DNA from: DASRHY01 sp035650275
GTDB lineage: Bacteria > Actinomycetota > Actinomycetes > Propionibacteriales > Kribbellaceae
Direction of reading: 5' to 3'
DNA length: 64,000 nucleotides
NCBI GenBank assembly: GCA_035650275.1
Contig: DASRHY010000126.1
Span: forward strand, 9,339-73,338
Shown: one piece after another, positions 51,047-58,611 of the stretch
How positions within the stretch are numbered: position 1 is the first letter of the stretch
How the letters are laid out: the number at the start of each line of letters is the position of its first letter
Translations under genes and position numbers: made by a program
Notes under the pieces: generated by a model
Databases searched by the model: none
The model's input: the letters and a program-made list of their open reading frames with translations, nothing else
What the model was told of the DNA's origin: nothing

Positions 51047-52201
51047 TCAGCGGCTGATCGTGACGCGGAGGATGCGGTCGTCGCCGTCGCGGACGTCGCC
51101 GCGGCCGTCGGTGTTGGAGGTGCTCAGCCACAGCGAGCCGTCCGGGGCGGTGACCACCGTGCGCAGCCGCCCGAACCGGCCGGTGAAGAACGCCTGCGGC
51201 TCGCCGGTACGACGCCCGTCCGCGACCGGGATCGCCCAGAGCCGCTCGCCGCGCAGCCCGGCCATGAAGATCGTGCCCTGCGCGTAGGCGATCCCGGACG
51301 GCGACGCGTCGTCGGTCGGCCACTGCGCGATCGGGTCGACCATGCCGTCCAGGCCTTCGGCGCCTTCGGCCGCGGGCCAGCCGTAGTTCGCGCCGGCGGT
51401 GATCGCGTTCAGCTCATCCCACTCGTTCTGGCCGAACTCCGCGGCGTACAGCCGGCCCTGCTCGTCGAACGCCAAGCCCTGCACATTGCGGTGGCCGAGC
51501 GAGTAGACCGGCGAGTCGCCGCGCGGGTTGCCCGGTGCCGGGCGACCGTCGCCGGTGATCCGCAGGATCTTGCCGCCGAGGCTGTCCGGGTCCTGCGAGT
51601 TCGGCCGCTCGCGGCCGTCGCCGGTACCGACGTACAGGAACCCGTCCCGGCCGAACGCCATCCGTCCGCCGTTGTGCACCGCGGCCATCGGGATGCCGTC
51701 CAGGATCACCTGGGGATCGGACAGCCGGTTGTCTCGGTAGGTGTAGCGCGCGATCCGGTTGTCCTCGCCGGTGCTGAAGTACACGTACACGTACGGGCGG
51801 CTGGAGAACTGCGGGTCGACGGCGAGCCCGAGCAGTCCGCCCTCCGCCGACGGGTCGACGCCGTCGATGGTGCCGACCTCGGTCAACGACGAGCCCGCGA
51901 TCCGCTTCACCTTCGCGGTGTCGCGTTCGGCGACGAGCGCGCTGCGGTCCGGTAGGAACGCCAGGCCCCACGGCACATTGATGCCGGTGGCAACGGTACC
52001 GGCCACGGTGAGCTTGACCGGGCCGGTGGCCGTCGGCCGCGGTGCGGACGTGGTCGGCGTCGAGGCGGGTGGGGTGGTTGTGGGTGTGGACGGCTGGCTG
52101 CTCGCCGACGGGGCCGGCGCGGGGAGGTCGGTGTCGTCGGAGCAGGCGGCGAGCAGCGCGGTGGCGAGGGTCGCCGTCACGACGGCGGCGGTGGTCCTCA
52201 C
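51047..52201 (-). CDS. Lipoprotein PQQ-dependent sugar dehydrogenase (GSDH/Yli family)
   Basis: The 384-residue protein has a lipoprotein signal ending LLAAC, with Cys20 the lipidation site, followed by a Ser/Thr/Pro-rich tether to about residue 60. The six-bladed soluble glucose-dehydrogenase propeller follows: NVPWGLAFLPDRSALVAERD, EGGLLGLAVDPQF, HNGGRMAFGRDGFLYVGTGDG, YSLGHRNVQGLAFD and NEWDELNAITAGANYGWP. The conserved His at HNGG is the proposed catalytic base in relatives. It would oxidise aldose sugars outside the membrane; PQQ supply genes are not in this window. GTG 52201 overlaps the upstream hydrolase stop (GTGA). Confidence 0.9.
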   Translation of the reverse strand: MRTTAAVVTATLATALLAACSDDTDLPAPAPSASSQPSTPTTTPPASTPTTSAPRPTATGPVKLTVAGTVATGINVPWGLAFLPDRSALVAERDTAKVKRIAGSSLTEVGTIDGVDPSAEGGLLGLAVDPQFSSRPYVYVYFSTGEDNRIARYTYRDNRLSDPQVILDGIPMAAVHNGGRMAFGRDGFLYVGTGDGRERPNSQDPDSLGGKILRITGDGRPAPGNPRGDSPVYSLGHRNVQGLAFDEQGRLYAAEFGQNEWDELNAITAGANYGWPAAEGAEGLDGMVDPIAQWPTDDASPSGIAYAQGTIFMAGLRGERLWAIPVADGRRTGEPQAFFTGRFGRLRTVVTAPDGSLWLSTSNTDGRGDVRDGDDRILRVTISR

Positions 52202-53064
52202 GGCAGCGCCCGGTCGACGAGGTCGAGCAGCTCGTCGTGCACCTGGTCCGGGAACTCCAGCGAGGCGAAGTGGCTGCTCGGCAGCAGCACCAGCTTCGCG
52301 TCCGGGATCCGCTCGGCGGCGGTCCGCATCTCGTGGTGCCCGGCCAGCAGGTCATAGCGGCCGGCCACGAACGTCGTCGGCACGCCGATCCGGGACAGCG
52401 ACACCCGCGGGTGGTCGGACATCGCGGCGGCCAGCCGGAAGTACCAGCCGACATCGGTCGTGACGAACTCGGTCATCGCCATGCGCACCTGCTCGGGATC
52501 GGCGGACGGGAGGAGGAAACCGCTGTACCGCGTGACCTGCTCCGCCCACGGTAGCCCGGCGACGGTACGGACCACGGGTGACAACGGCGCACCGACCGCA
52601 CCGAGCACCTTCGCGGCCGACACCGTGATCGGCTTGCGCAGCGGCCGCGGGATCCGTAGCGGCGACAGCATCGTCGCGAACGTGTTCCCCGGTACGCCGC
52701 ACACCGCGAACAGCGCGCGGGTCCGTTCCGGGTGCGTGACAGCGAGCTCGAACGAGGTGTTGACCCCGATCGACCAGCCGGCCAGCACGGCCCGGTCCTC
52801 GCCGGTCGAGTCCAGAACCGCGACGGCGTCCTCGACCATCGCGTCCATCCCGATCGCGTCCGGGTCGGCGGGCCGCTGCGAGCCGCCGGTACCGCGGTGG
52901 TACCACGACACCAGCCGGACGCCGCAGCCCGGGTCGTCGAGCGCCGGCCAGCAGTACGGGTTGGTGCCGAGCCCGTTGCAGAGCAGCACCAGCGGACCGT
53001 CCGCGTCATTCGTCCACGCCCGCAGCACGGTCCCGTCCGCAGACTCCACGTCGTAGTCCCGCAT
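52198..53064 (-). CDS. Alpha/beta-hydrolase family protein
   Basis: The 288-residue fold has GTGGSQRPADPDAIGMDAMVEDAVAVLD, then the nucleophile elbow GWSIG near residue 97 and the late acid in FVAGRYDLLAGHHEM. The catalytic His is in SSHFASLEFP. The substrate is unknown; relatives include haloperoxidase-like and ester hydrolases. ATG 53064 is chosen over a GTG 3 bases upstream. It ends with a 4-base overlap on the sugar dehydrogenase lipoprotein gene, so both are one operon. Confidence 0.9.
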   Translation of the reverse strand: MRDYDVESADGTVLRAWTNDADGPLVLLCNGLGTNPYCWPALDDPGCGVRLVSWYHRGTGGSQRPADPDAIGMDAMVEDAVAVLDSTGEDRAVLAGWSIGVNTSFELAVTHPERTRALFAVCGVPGNTFATMLSPLRIPRPLRKPITVSAAKVLGAVGAPLSPVVRTVAGLPWAEQVTRYSGFLLPSADPEQVRMAMTEFVTTDVGWYFRLAAAMSDHPRVSLSRIGVPTTFVAGRYDLLAGHHEMRTAAERIPDAKLVLLPSSHFASLEFPDQVHDELLDLVDRALP

Positions 53065-53142
53065 CACCGCACATTCTGCCCATCACGCCCTCCGTACGCC
53101 GCCGACCCGGCCCGGGGTTCCCGGACGAGTCGGCACCCGGCG

Positions 53143-54462
53143 TCAGGAGAGCCAGTCGGGGCGGAGCGGGAAGCCGGACGACGCGGTGCCGGAGAGGCGG
53201 TCGGAGAGGCGGACCGCGAGGACCTGGTGGAGCTGCACGTCGTTGCGTTCGAACCCGGCCCGGCAGCCGGCCAGGTACAGGCCCCAGACCTTGGCGGTGG
53301 CGAGACCGACCTCGTCCACGGCGTCCTGCCAGTTCGACTCCAGGTTGCGGCTCCAGCCGGCCAGCGTGAGCGCGTAGTGCTCACGCAGGTTCTCCGCGTG
53401 CCGCACCTCGAAGCCGGCGTCCTGGGCCTCGGTGATGATCCGCCCGGACCCGGTCAGCTCACCGTCGGGGAAGATGTAGCGGTCGATGAACGCGCCGACC
53501 CCCTGGTGCCGGTTGTGCGGCCGGGTGATGCAGTGGTTCAGCAGCCGGCCCTCCGGCTTCAGGTGGTCGAGCAGGAAGCCGAAGTAGGCCGGGTAGTTGC
53601 GGACCCCGATGTGCTCGGTCAAGCCGATCGAGCTGATCGCGTCGAACCCGGTCTCGTTGACGTCGCGGTAGTCGCTGTGCCGCACCTCCGCAGTCCCAGT
53701 CAGGCCCTCGCGCTCGATCATGGCCTGCGCCCACTCGGCCTGCTGCCGCGACAGCGTCACCCCGAGCGCGGTGACGCCGTACTCGCGGACCGCGTGCCGG
53801 ACCATGCCTCCCCAGCCGCAGCCGACATCGAGCAGCCGCATGCCCGGCCGGAGCCCGAGCTTGCGGGCGACCAGGTCGTACTTCTCCGCCTGCGCCTCCT
53901 CCAGCGACGCGTCCGCCTTCGGGAACACCGCGCAGGTGTAGGTCATCGACGGCCCCAGCACCAGCTCGTAGAACCGGTTCGAGACGTCGTAGTGGTGCTG
54001 GATCGCCACCTGGTCGCGATGCCGGGAGTGCCGCAGCCCGTCGACGGTACGGCGCCAGCGTGGCGCATGCTCCTGCGGCGGCACCGGCGGCGGTTTCAGG
54101 TGGCTCCAGCCGAGCCCGCGGACGATCCGCAGCGCCTCGGCCGGCGTGGGCCGGCGGAAGTGCACCTCGTCGAGCAGCCGGGCTACGTCGTACGGGTCGC
54201 CCGGGTGGACGCCGCTCACCTCCAGGTCACCGGTCACGTAGGCGCGGGCGAGGCCGAGGTCGCCCGGGGCGGTGAGCACGTACGACAGCCCGCGCTCGTT
54301 CGCCAGGTGCAGGCCGATCGCCGCGTCGTCGGGACCGGCGCTGCTCCCGTCGTAGGCCGTGAACCGGAACGGGAGCCCGTCCGGGGTCACGGCGGTCAGG
54401 GCGTCCGCGATGGACACGTGCGTCGCCTGGTGGGTCGTCTGGTTCTGATGGGTCGCAGTCAT
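53143..54462 (-). CDS. tmsB: Cyclopropane-fatty-acid-synthase-type methyltransferase, TmsB/UfaA1-like
   Basis: The 439-residue protein has an N-terminal extension (about 1-130, with GDLGLARAYVTGDLEVSG) and a CFA-type SAM domain with HYDVSNRFYELVLGPSMTYTCAVF, LLDVGCGWGGMVRHA, SIGLTEHIGVRNYPAYF and GAFIDRYIFPDGEL. It methylates the double bond of phospholipid-bound oleate or similar acids. It is coupled by a 4-base overlap to the upstream FAD-oxidase gene. That pairing is known from tuberculostearic (10-methyl) acid synthesis, where the methylene intermediate made by TmsB is reduced by TmsA. The third gene, tmsC, is not seen. A plain cyclopropane synthase is the alternative. Confidence 0.88.
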   Translation of the reverse strand: MTATHQNQTTHQATHVSIADALTAVTPDGLPFRFTAYDGSSAGPDDAAIGLHLANERGLSYVLTAPGDLGLARAYVTGDLEVSGVHPGDPYDVARLLDEVHFRRPTPAEALRIVRGLGWSHLKPPPVPPQEHAPRWRRTVDGLRHSRHRDQVAIQHHYDVSNRFYELVLGPSMTYTCAVFPKADASLEEAQAEKYDLVARKLGLRPGMRLLDVGCGWGGMVRHAVREYGVTALGVTLSRQQAEWAQAMIEREGLTGTAEVRHSDYRDVNETGFDAISSIGLTEHIGVRNYPAYFGFLLDHLKPEGRLLNHCITRPHNRHQGVGAFIDRYIFPDGELTGSGRIITEAQDAGFEVRHAENLREHYALTLAGWSRNLESNWQDAVDEVGLATAKVWGLYLAGCRAGFERNDVQLHQVLAVRLSDRLSGTASSGFPLRPDWLS

Positions 54463-55835
54463 CGTCGGCGCACCGCCTTCTCGTACAGCCCGGTCAGCCT
54501 GCTGCCGGGGTCGTAGCGTTCCTTGACGATCTCGAGGGCCGAGACGTTGTACAGCCGGTCGAACGTCGCGCGGTCGTAGTAGGCGTCGGAGTACAGCGAC
54601 TTGTGCCCGTCGTGCTCGGCGACCGCCGCCTCGATCCGCCGGTTGGTAGGGCCGTCGTCGGCATCATCGCCACCGCCGGGCGCGATCGGCACGGTGCCCC
54701 AGAAGCCCACGTTCACGTACGTCGTACCCGGCGCGATCGGGTAGAGCGGCCACGCCTCCGACCGGCGCAGCCGCAGCGGGCACAGCCAGACCGGCCGCAT
54801 CCCGACCTCGGCGTCGAACCAGTCCAGGAACGACGCCAGCCGCTCGACCGGGATCTCGACGTCCTGCACCACGCGCTCGCGCTCCGGCCGGCCGCGGCGC
54901 CGGTCGATCCGGGCCGCCGCCTGGTAGCGGTTCTCCAGCCCGATCAGCCGGTAGTACACGTCGCTGCGCCGGTACCGCCGCGGCCACAGGCGTCGTACGA
55001 CGGGGTGCTGGGCGCCGAAGGCCCGCGAGCACCAGAACCAGTCGGTGTCCCAGCGCCACAGGTAGTCGTGCACGGTGAGCAGGTCGGTGTCCCGCTCGGC
55101 GATCGAGCGGTAGTAGATCGCCTGCCCGGTGTAGTCGCTGGTGCTGCCGGCGCCCGAGCTCCACCGCCCGAGGGTGAGGAAGGCCCGACCGGGCTCGAAC
55201 GCCACGCCGTCCAGGAAGTCGACGGCCTCGCCCTCGTAGCTGCCGTCGGCAACGATCTGCTCGACCGCCTTCGCGAGCAGTGCCGGGTCGTCGAAGCCGA
55301 CATGCCGGAGCGCCACGTTGCGCCGTACCGGAGCGAGCTCGATCCTGATCCGGGTGGCGTAACCGAGCGTGCCGTAGGAGTTCGGGAACGTCTCGAACAG
55401 GTCCGCGTGTTCGCCGCCCGGCGTCGCGGTGACGATGTCGCCGGCGCCGGTGAGCACGTCCAGCTCGAGCACCGACTCGTGCGGCAGTCCGTCGCGGAAC
55501 GAGGTCGACTCGATCCCGAGACCGCTGACCGCGCCACCCAGCGTGATCGTGCGTAGCTGCGGCACCACCAGCGGCATCAGCCCGTGCGGCAGCGTCGCCG
55601 CGACCAGGTCCTCGTACGTGCACATGCCCTGCACGTCCGCGGTCCGCCGCTGCGGGTCGACCGCGATCACGCCGCCCAGGCCGGACACGTCCAGTCCCGG
55701 CGCGCTCACCGGCGTCCGTGGCCGGAACAGGTTCGAGGTGCGCTTGGCCAGCCGCACCGGCTCACCCGGCGGGATCTCGCGGTACGACGCCACCAGCCGT
55801 CGTACCGCGGAATCATGGTCGGTTGCCGTGAGCAC
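54459..55835 (-). CDS. tmsA: FAD-binding oxidoreductase, TmsA-like reductase of 10-methyl fatty acid synthesis
   Basis: The 458-residue vanillyl-alcohol-oxidase/DHCR24-type flavoprotein begins with a PCMH-type FAD domain: GLGGVIAVDPQRRTADVQGMCTYEDLVAATLPHGLMP, then TITLGGAVSGLGIESTSFRDG. YVNVGFWGTVPI lies in the C-terminal cap. Relatives (M. tuberculosis Rv0449c, from memory) reduce the methylene product of the partner methyltransferase to a 10-methyl chain. The stop overlaps the methyltransferase start (ATGA). The GTG at 55835 has the -10-like TACCCT 6 bases upstream and no ribosome site, so the transcript is probably leaderless. A longer open frame upstream is antisense to the dehydrogenase and rejected. 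Confidence 0.88.
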   Translation of the reverse strand: MLTATDHDSAVRRLVASYREIPPGEPVRLAKRTSNLFRPRTPVSAPGLDVSGLGGVIAVDPQRRTADVQGMCTYEDLVAATLPHGLMPLVVPQLRTITLGGAVSGLGIESTSFRDGLPHESVLELDVLTGAGDIVTATPGGEHADLFETFPNSYGTLGYATRIRIELAPVRRNVALRHVGFDDPALLAKAVEQIVADGSYEGEAVDFLDGVAFEPGRAFLTLGRWSSGAGSTSDYTGQAIYYRSIAERDTDLLTVHDYLWRWDTDWFWCSRAFGAQHPVVRRLWPRRYRRSDVYYRLIGLENRYQAAARIDRRRGRPERERVVQDVEIPVERLASFLDWFDAEVGMRPVWLCPLRLRRSEAWPLYPIAPGTTYVNVGFWGTVPIAPGGGDDADDGPTNRRIEAAVAEHDGHKSLYSDAYYDRATFDRLYNVSALEIVKERYDPGSRLTGLYEKAVRRR

Positions 55836-55841
55836 CGTCTC

Positions 55842-55888
55842 AGGGTACGACGGCCGGCCGACTGCGGCGTGGCCTTTCTGGGTACCGT
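55842..55888. promoter_or_regulatory. Compact divergent pair of leaderless-type promoters
   Basis: On the minus strand TACCCT (55847-55842) lies 6 bases before the tmsA-like GTG. On the plus strand TACCGT (55883-55888) lies 7 bases before the dehydrogenase ATG. Both fit TANNNT. The whole intergenic region is only 60 bases, so the two promoters must share or compete for space. Confidence 0.5.
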
Positions 55889-55895
55889 CGGCGGT

Positions 55896-56825
55896 ATGGC
55901 TGACGCGGTGCGGGCATGGCTGCCCTGGGAAGACCCGGACCAGTTCCTCGGTGGTGTGCCGGACGGATACGAGGTCGAGTACTTCGAGGACGGTGAGCCT
56001 CCCGCGTCGATCGACCGGGTCGAGCTGTACGTGCCGCCGTACATGTCCGGCCCCGCGATGTACGCGGTGATCAAGGACATGCCCGCACTGAAGGTGGTGC
56101 AGACCCAGACCGCGGGGTACGAGCACATGCTCCCGTACCTGGGCGACGGAGTCACACTGTGCAACGCGCGCGGGGTGCACGACGCGTCGACCGCGGAGCT
56201 CGCGGTGACGCTGATCCTGTCGACGTACCGGGAGATCCCGCGGGCCGTGCGAGATGCCGATCGCCAGGTCTGGCCGCCGTACGACGGGTTCCAGGACTCG
56301 CTCGCGGACCGGACCGTGCTGATCGTCGGGTACGGCTCGATCGGCGAGGCACTGGAGCGGCGGCTGGACGGGTTCGAGTGCGAGGTGCTTCGGGTGGCCC
56401 GCCGGCCCCGGCCGGGTGTCTCGCCGGTCGCCGAGCTGCCCGAGCTGCTGCCGCAGGCCGACGTGGTGGTGATCCTGACGCCGGCCACCGAGGAGACCCG
56501 CGGGATGGTCGACAAGTCGTTCCTGGGCCGGATGAAGGACGGCGCGCTGCTGGTCAACGTCGCTCGCGGCACGGTCGTCGACACCGACGCGCTGGTCTCC
56601 GAGCTGGAGTCGGGCCGGCTGCGGGCCGGGCTCGACGTCACCGAGCCCGAGCCGTTGCCCGCCGGGCATCCGTTGTGGTCTGCTCCGAACGTACTGATCA
56701 CACCGCACCGGGGTGGAGCAACGACCGCGTTCGCACCGCGGATCGCCCGGCTGGTCAAGGCCCAGCTGCAGCGGTACGTCGCGGGGGAGCCGCTGGTCAA
56801 CGTGGTCGCCGGCCCGGAGCGCTGA
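55896..56825 (+). CDS. D-isomer-specific 2-hydroxyacid dehydrogenase family protein
   Basis: The 309-residue protein has a C-terminal/inserted NAD-binding fold with VLIVGYGSIGEALERRL (about 144-160). The active-site set is Arg (LVNVARGTVVDTDAL), Glu (LDVTEPEPLP) and His (LITPHRGGAT). Substrates in the family include glyoxylate, hydroxypyruvate, phosphoglycerate and formate. It is too short for SerA with an ACT domain. The ATG at 55896 lies 7 bases after TACCGT and lacks a ribosome site, so it is likely leaderless. Substrate unknown. Confidence 0.92.
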   Translation: MADAVRAWLPWEDPDQFLGGVPDGYEVEYFEDGEPPASIDRVELYVPPYMSGPAMYAVIKDMPALKVVQTQTAGYEHMLPYLGDGVTLCNARGVHDASTAELAVTLILSTYREIPRAVRDADRQVWPPYDGFQDSLADRTVLIVGYGSIGEALERRLDGFECEVLRVARRPRPGVSPVAELPELLPQADVVVILTPATEETRGMVDKSFLGRMKDGALLVNVARGTVVDTDALVSELESGRLRAGLDVTEPEPLPAGHPLWSAPNVLITPHRGGATTAFAPRIARLVKAQLQRYVAGEPLVNVVAGPER

Positions 56826-56842
56826 GACGTCTGGAGGCCGCG

Positions 56843-57937
56843 ATGGCTGAGGCAGTGCTGCTGATCGGCACCCGGAAGGGACTGTGGGTCGGCCGCAGCG
56901 ACGACTCGCGGAGGCAGTGGACCCTGGAAGGGCCGCAGTTCTCGATGCAGGGCGTGTACTCGGTCGCGGCCGACACCCGTGGCGAGGTGCCGCGGCTGTT
57001 CGCCGGCGGGACCAGCGAACACTGGGGCCCCGGGGTGTTCCACAGTGACGACCTGGGCCGCAGCTGGGACGAGCCGCCGGAGGGCTCGATCCGGTTCCCC
57101 GCCGACACCGGCACGTCGCTCGAGCGGGTCTGGCAGATCCAGCCCGGACCGGCGTTCGAGCCCGAGGTCGTGTACGCCGGGGCGGAGCCGTCGTCGCTGT
57201 GGCGCTCGGCCGACCGCGGTGTGACCTTCGAGCTTGTCCGCGGGCTGTGGGACCACCCGCACCGGCCGAAGTGGGAGCCGGGGTTCGGCGGCCAGGCGAT
57301 CCACACCGTGATCCCGCACCCCGACGACCGGAACCGGGTCACGGTCGCGATGTCGACCGGCGGGGTGTACCGGACCGCGGACGGCGGCGACTCCTGGGCG
57401 GCGTCGAACTCCGGCATCAAGGCGTACTTCCGGCCCGACCCGTGGCCCGAGTTCGGCCAGTGTGTGCACAAGGTCGCGGCCGACGCCGGCCGGCCGGACC
57501 GGCTGTACGCGCAGAACCACCACGGCGTGTACCGCAGCGACGACGGCGGCGGCAGCTGGCAGTCGATCGCCGACGGCCTGCCGTCCGACTTCGGCTTCCC
57601 GGTCGTCAGCCACCCGACCGAGCCGGACACGCTGTACGTGTTCCCGCTGGTTGCCGACGGCAACCGGATCCCGGTCGACGCCCGGTTCCGGGTGTACCGC
57701 TCGACCGACGCCGGCAAGAGCTGGGACGCACTGTCCGCGGGTCTGCCGTCCGGGCCGGTCTACGCGCCGGTGCTGCGGGACGCGATGTGTGCCGACAACA
57801 TGCCGGGCGCGGCCGCCGGAGTGTACGTCGGGACCCGCGACGGCTGCGTGTACGCCAGCACCGACTCCGGCGAGTCCTGGAACGAGGTCGCCCGGCATCT
57901 GCCCGACGTACTGTCCCTGCGCGCGGCGGTGGTCTAG
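56843..57937 (+). CDS. BNR/sialidase-like beta-propeller protein
   Basis: The 364-residue protein contains repeated Asp-box motifs: SDDLGRSWDE, SADRGVTFEL, TADGGDSWAA, SDDGGGSWQS, STDAGKSWDA and STDSGESWNE, at about 50-70-residue intervals. This indicates a six-bladed propeller of the BNR/YVTN type. No signal peptide is present, so it should stay in the cytoplasm and is unlikely to be a secreted sialidase. TGGAGG precedes the ATG. It is followed 2 bases later by a MoaD/ThiS-like gene, a pairing I recall from other actinobacteria without known function. Confidence 0.88.
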   Translation: MAEAVLLIGTRKGLWVGRSDDSRRQWTLEGPQFSMQGVYSVAADTRGEVPRLFAGGTSEHWGPGVFHSDDLGRSWDEPPEGSIRFPADTGTSLERVWQIQPGPAFEPEVVYAGAEPSSLWRSADRGVTFELVRGLWDHPHRPKWEPGFGGQAIHTVIPHPDDRNRVTVAMSTGGVYRTADGGDSWAASNSGIKAYFRPDPWPEFGQCVHKVAADAGRPDRLYAQNHHGVYRSDDGGGSWQSIADGLPSDFGFPVVSHPTEPDTLYVFPLVADGNRIPVDARFRVYRSTDAGKSWDALSAGLPSGPVYAPVLRDAMCADNMPGAAAGVYVGTRDGCVYASTDSGESWNEVARHLPDVLSLRAAVV

Positions 57938-57939
57938 CG

Positions 57940-58218
57940 GTGCCGGTCGTCGTACGGCTGCCCACGGTGCTGCGGTCCTTCGCCGGCGGGGCGGAACAGG
58001 TCGAGGTCGCCGATGCCGGCACGGTCGGAGCCGTCTTCGCGGCGCTGGAGCAGCAGTACCCGGCGCTGCACCATCGCATCACCGACGACCAGGGCGGCCT
58101 GCGCCGGCACGTGAACGTCTACCTCGGCGACGACAACGTCCGCGACCTCGACGACCTGGCCACCCCCGTCTCGCACGGCGACGAGCTCCTCGTCCTCCCC
58201 GCCGTCTCCGGCGGCTAA
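57940..58218 (+). CDS. MoaD/ThiS-family small sulfur-carrier-like protein
   Basis: The 92-residue beta-grasp protein has LPTVLRSFAGGAEQVEV, AVFAALEQQYPALHHRI, VNVYLGDDNVRDL and the closing DELLVLPAVSGG. The terminal Gly-Gly is the site where MoaD/ThiS/CysO-type proteins are adenylated and thiocarboxylated. No partner E1-like enzyme lies in the window. The GTG start is 2 bases after the propeller gene's stop, so both are co-expressed. It may carry sulfur for a cofactor or amino acid; molybdopterin synthesis is not implied by context. Confidence 0.88.
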   Translation: MPVVVRLPTVLRSFAGGAEQVEVADAGTVGAVFAALEQQYPALHHRITDDQGGLRRHVNVYLGDDNVRDLDDLATPVSHGDELLVLPAVSGG

Positions 58219-58282
58219 CCCAGAGCCCGCATCAGCCAACCCCGTTCATCCACCCGATCATCGGTCACTTTTTGGAGCGGCT

Positions 58283-58552
58283 GTGGACAAGTCCGGGCGT
58301 GCGGCGCGGCTTCGCGACATGCCGAACCTCGGTCCGGCGAGTGAGGCGATGCTGGTCGCGGCCGGGATCGAGACACCGGACGACCTGGACCGCCTCGGCG
58401 CGGTGGCGTCGTACCGGATGGCCGTCCAGGCGGGGTGGCGGCAGCCGACGCTGAACCTGCTGTGGGCGATCGAGGGTGCGCTGCTCGGGATCGACTGGCG
58501 CGAGCTGCCGCCAGGACGCAGGGCCGAGCTGCTCGCCGAGCTGGACGAGTAG
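58283..58552 (+). CDS. TfoX C-terminal-domain protein
   Basis: The 89-residue protein matches the TfoX_C helix-hairpin-helix domain: RDMPNLGPASEAMLVAAGIETPDDLDRLGAVASYR, then LNLLWAIEGALLGIDWRELP. The N-terminal TfoX domain of competence regulators is absent. Stand-alone copies are common and of unknown role; the HhH may bind nucleic acid or protein. The GTG at 58283 has GGAG at 5-base spacing. It lies between the MoaD-like gene and ilvD on the same strand but is not obviously in either operon. Confidence 0.85.
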   Translation: MDKSGRAARLRDMPNLGPASEAMLVAAGIETPDDLDRLGAVASYRMAVQAGWRQPTLNLLWAIEGALLGIDWRELPPGRRAELLAELDE

Positions 58553-58598
58553 GTCCGCGATCCGGGAGCGGGGTGGCGAAACCTGGACAGGCTGGTCA

Positions 58599-58604
58599 TA
58601 GAGT
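58599..58604 (+). promoter_or_regulatory. -10 element for a probably leaderless ilvD transcript
   Basis: TAGAGT fits TANNNT and is followed by 7 bases and then the ilvD ATG. No Shine-Dalgarno sequence lies in that gap. Confidence 0.5.
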
Positions 58605-58611
58605 GAGATCC

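Noticed and set aside
55836..56708. N-terminal extension of the tmsA-like frame
   Set aside because: It is antisense to the D-2-hydroxyacid dehydrogenase gene and a leaderless-type start exists at 55835.
58243..58266. Sequence near GTTCATCCACCCGATCATCGGTCAC as a decayed copy of the palindromic element
   Set aside because: It shares only a few bases with the unit and has no inverted partner.
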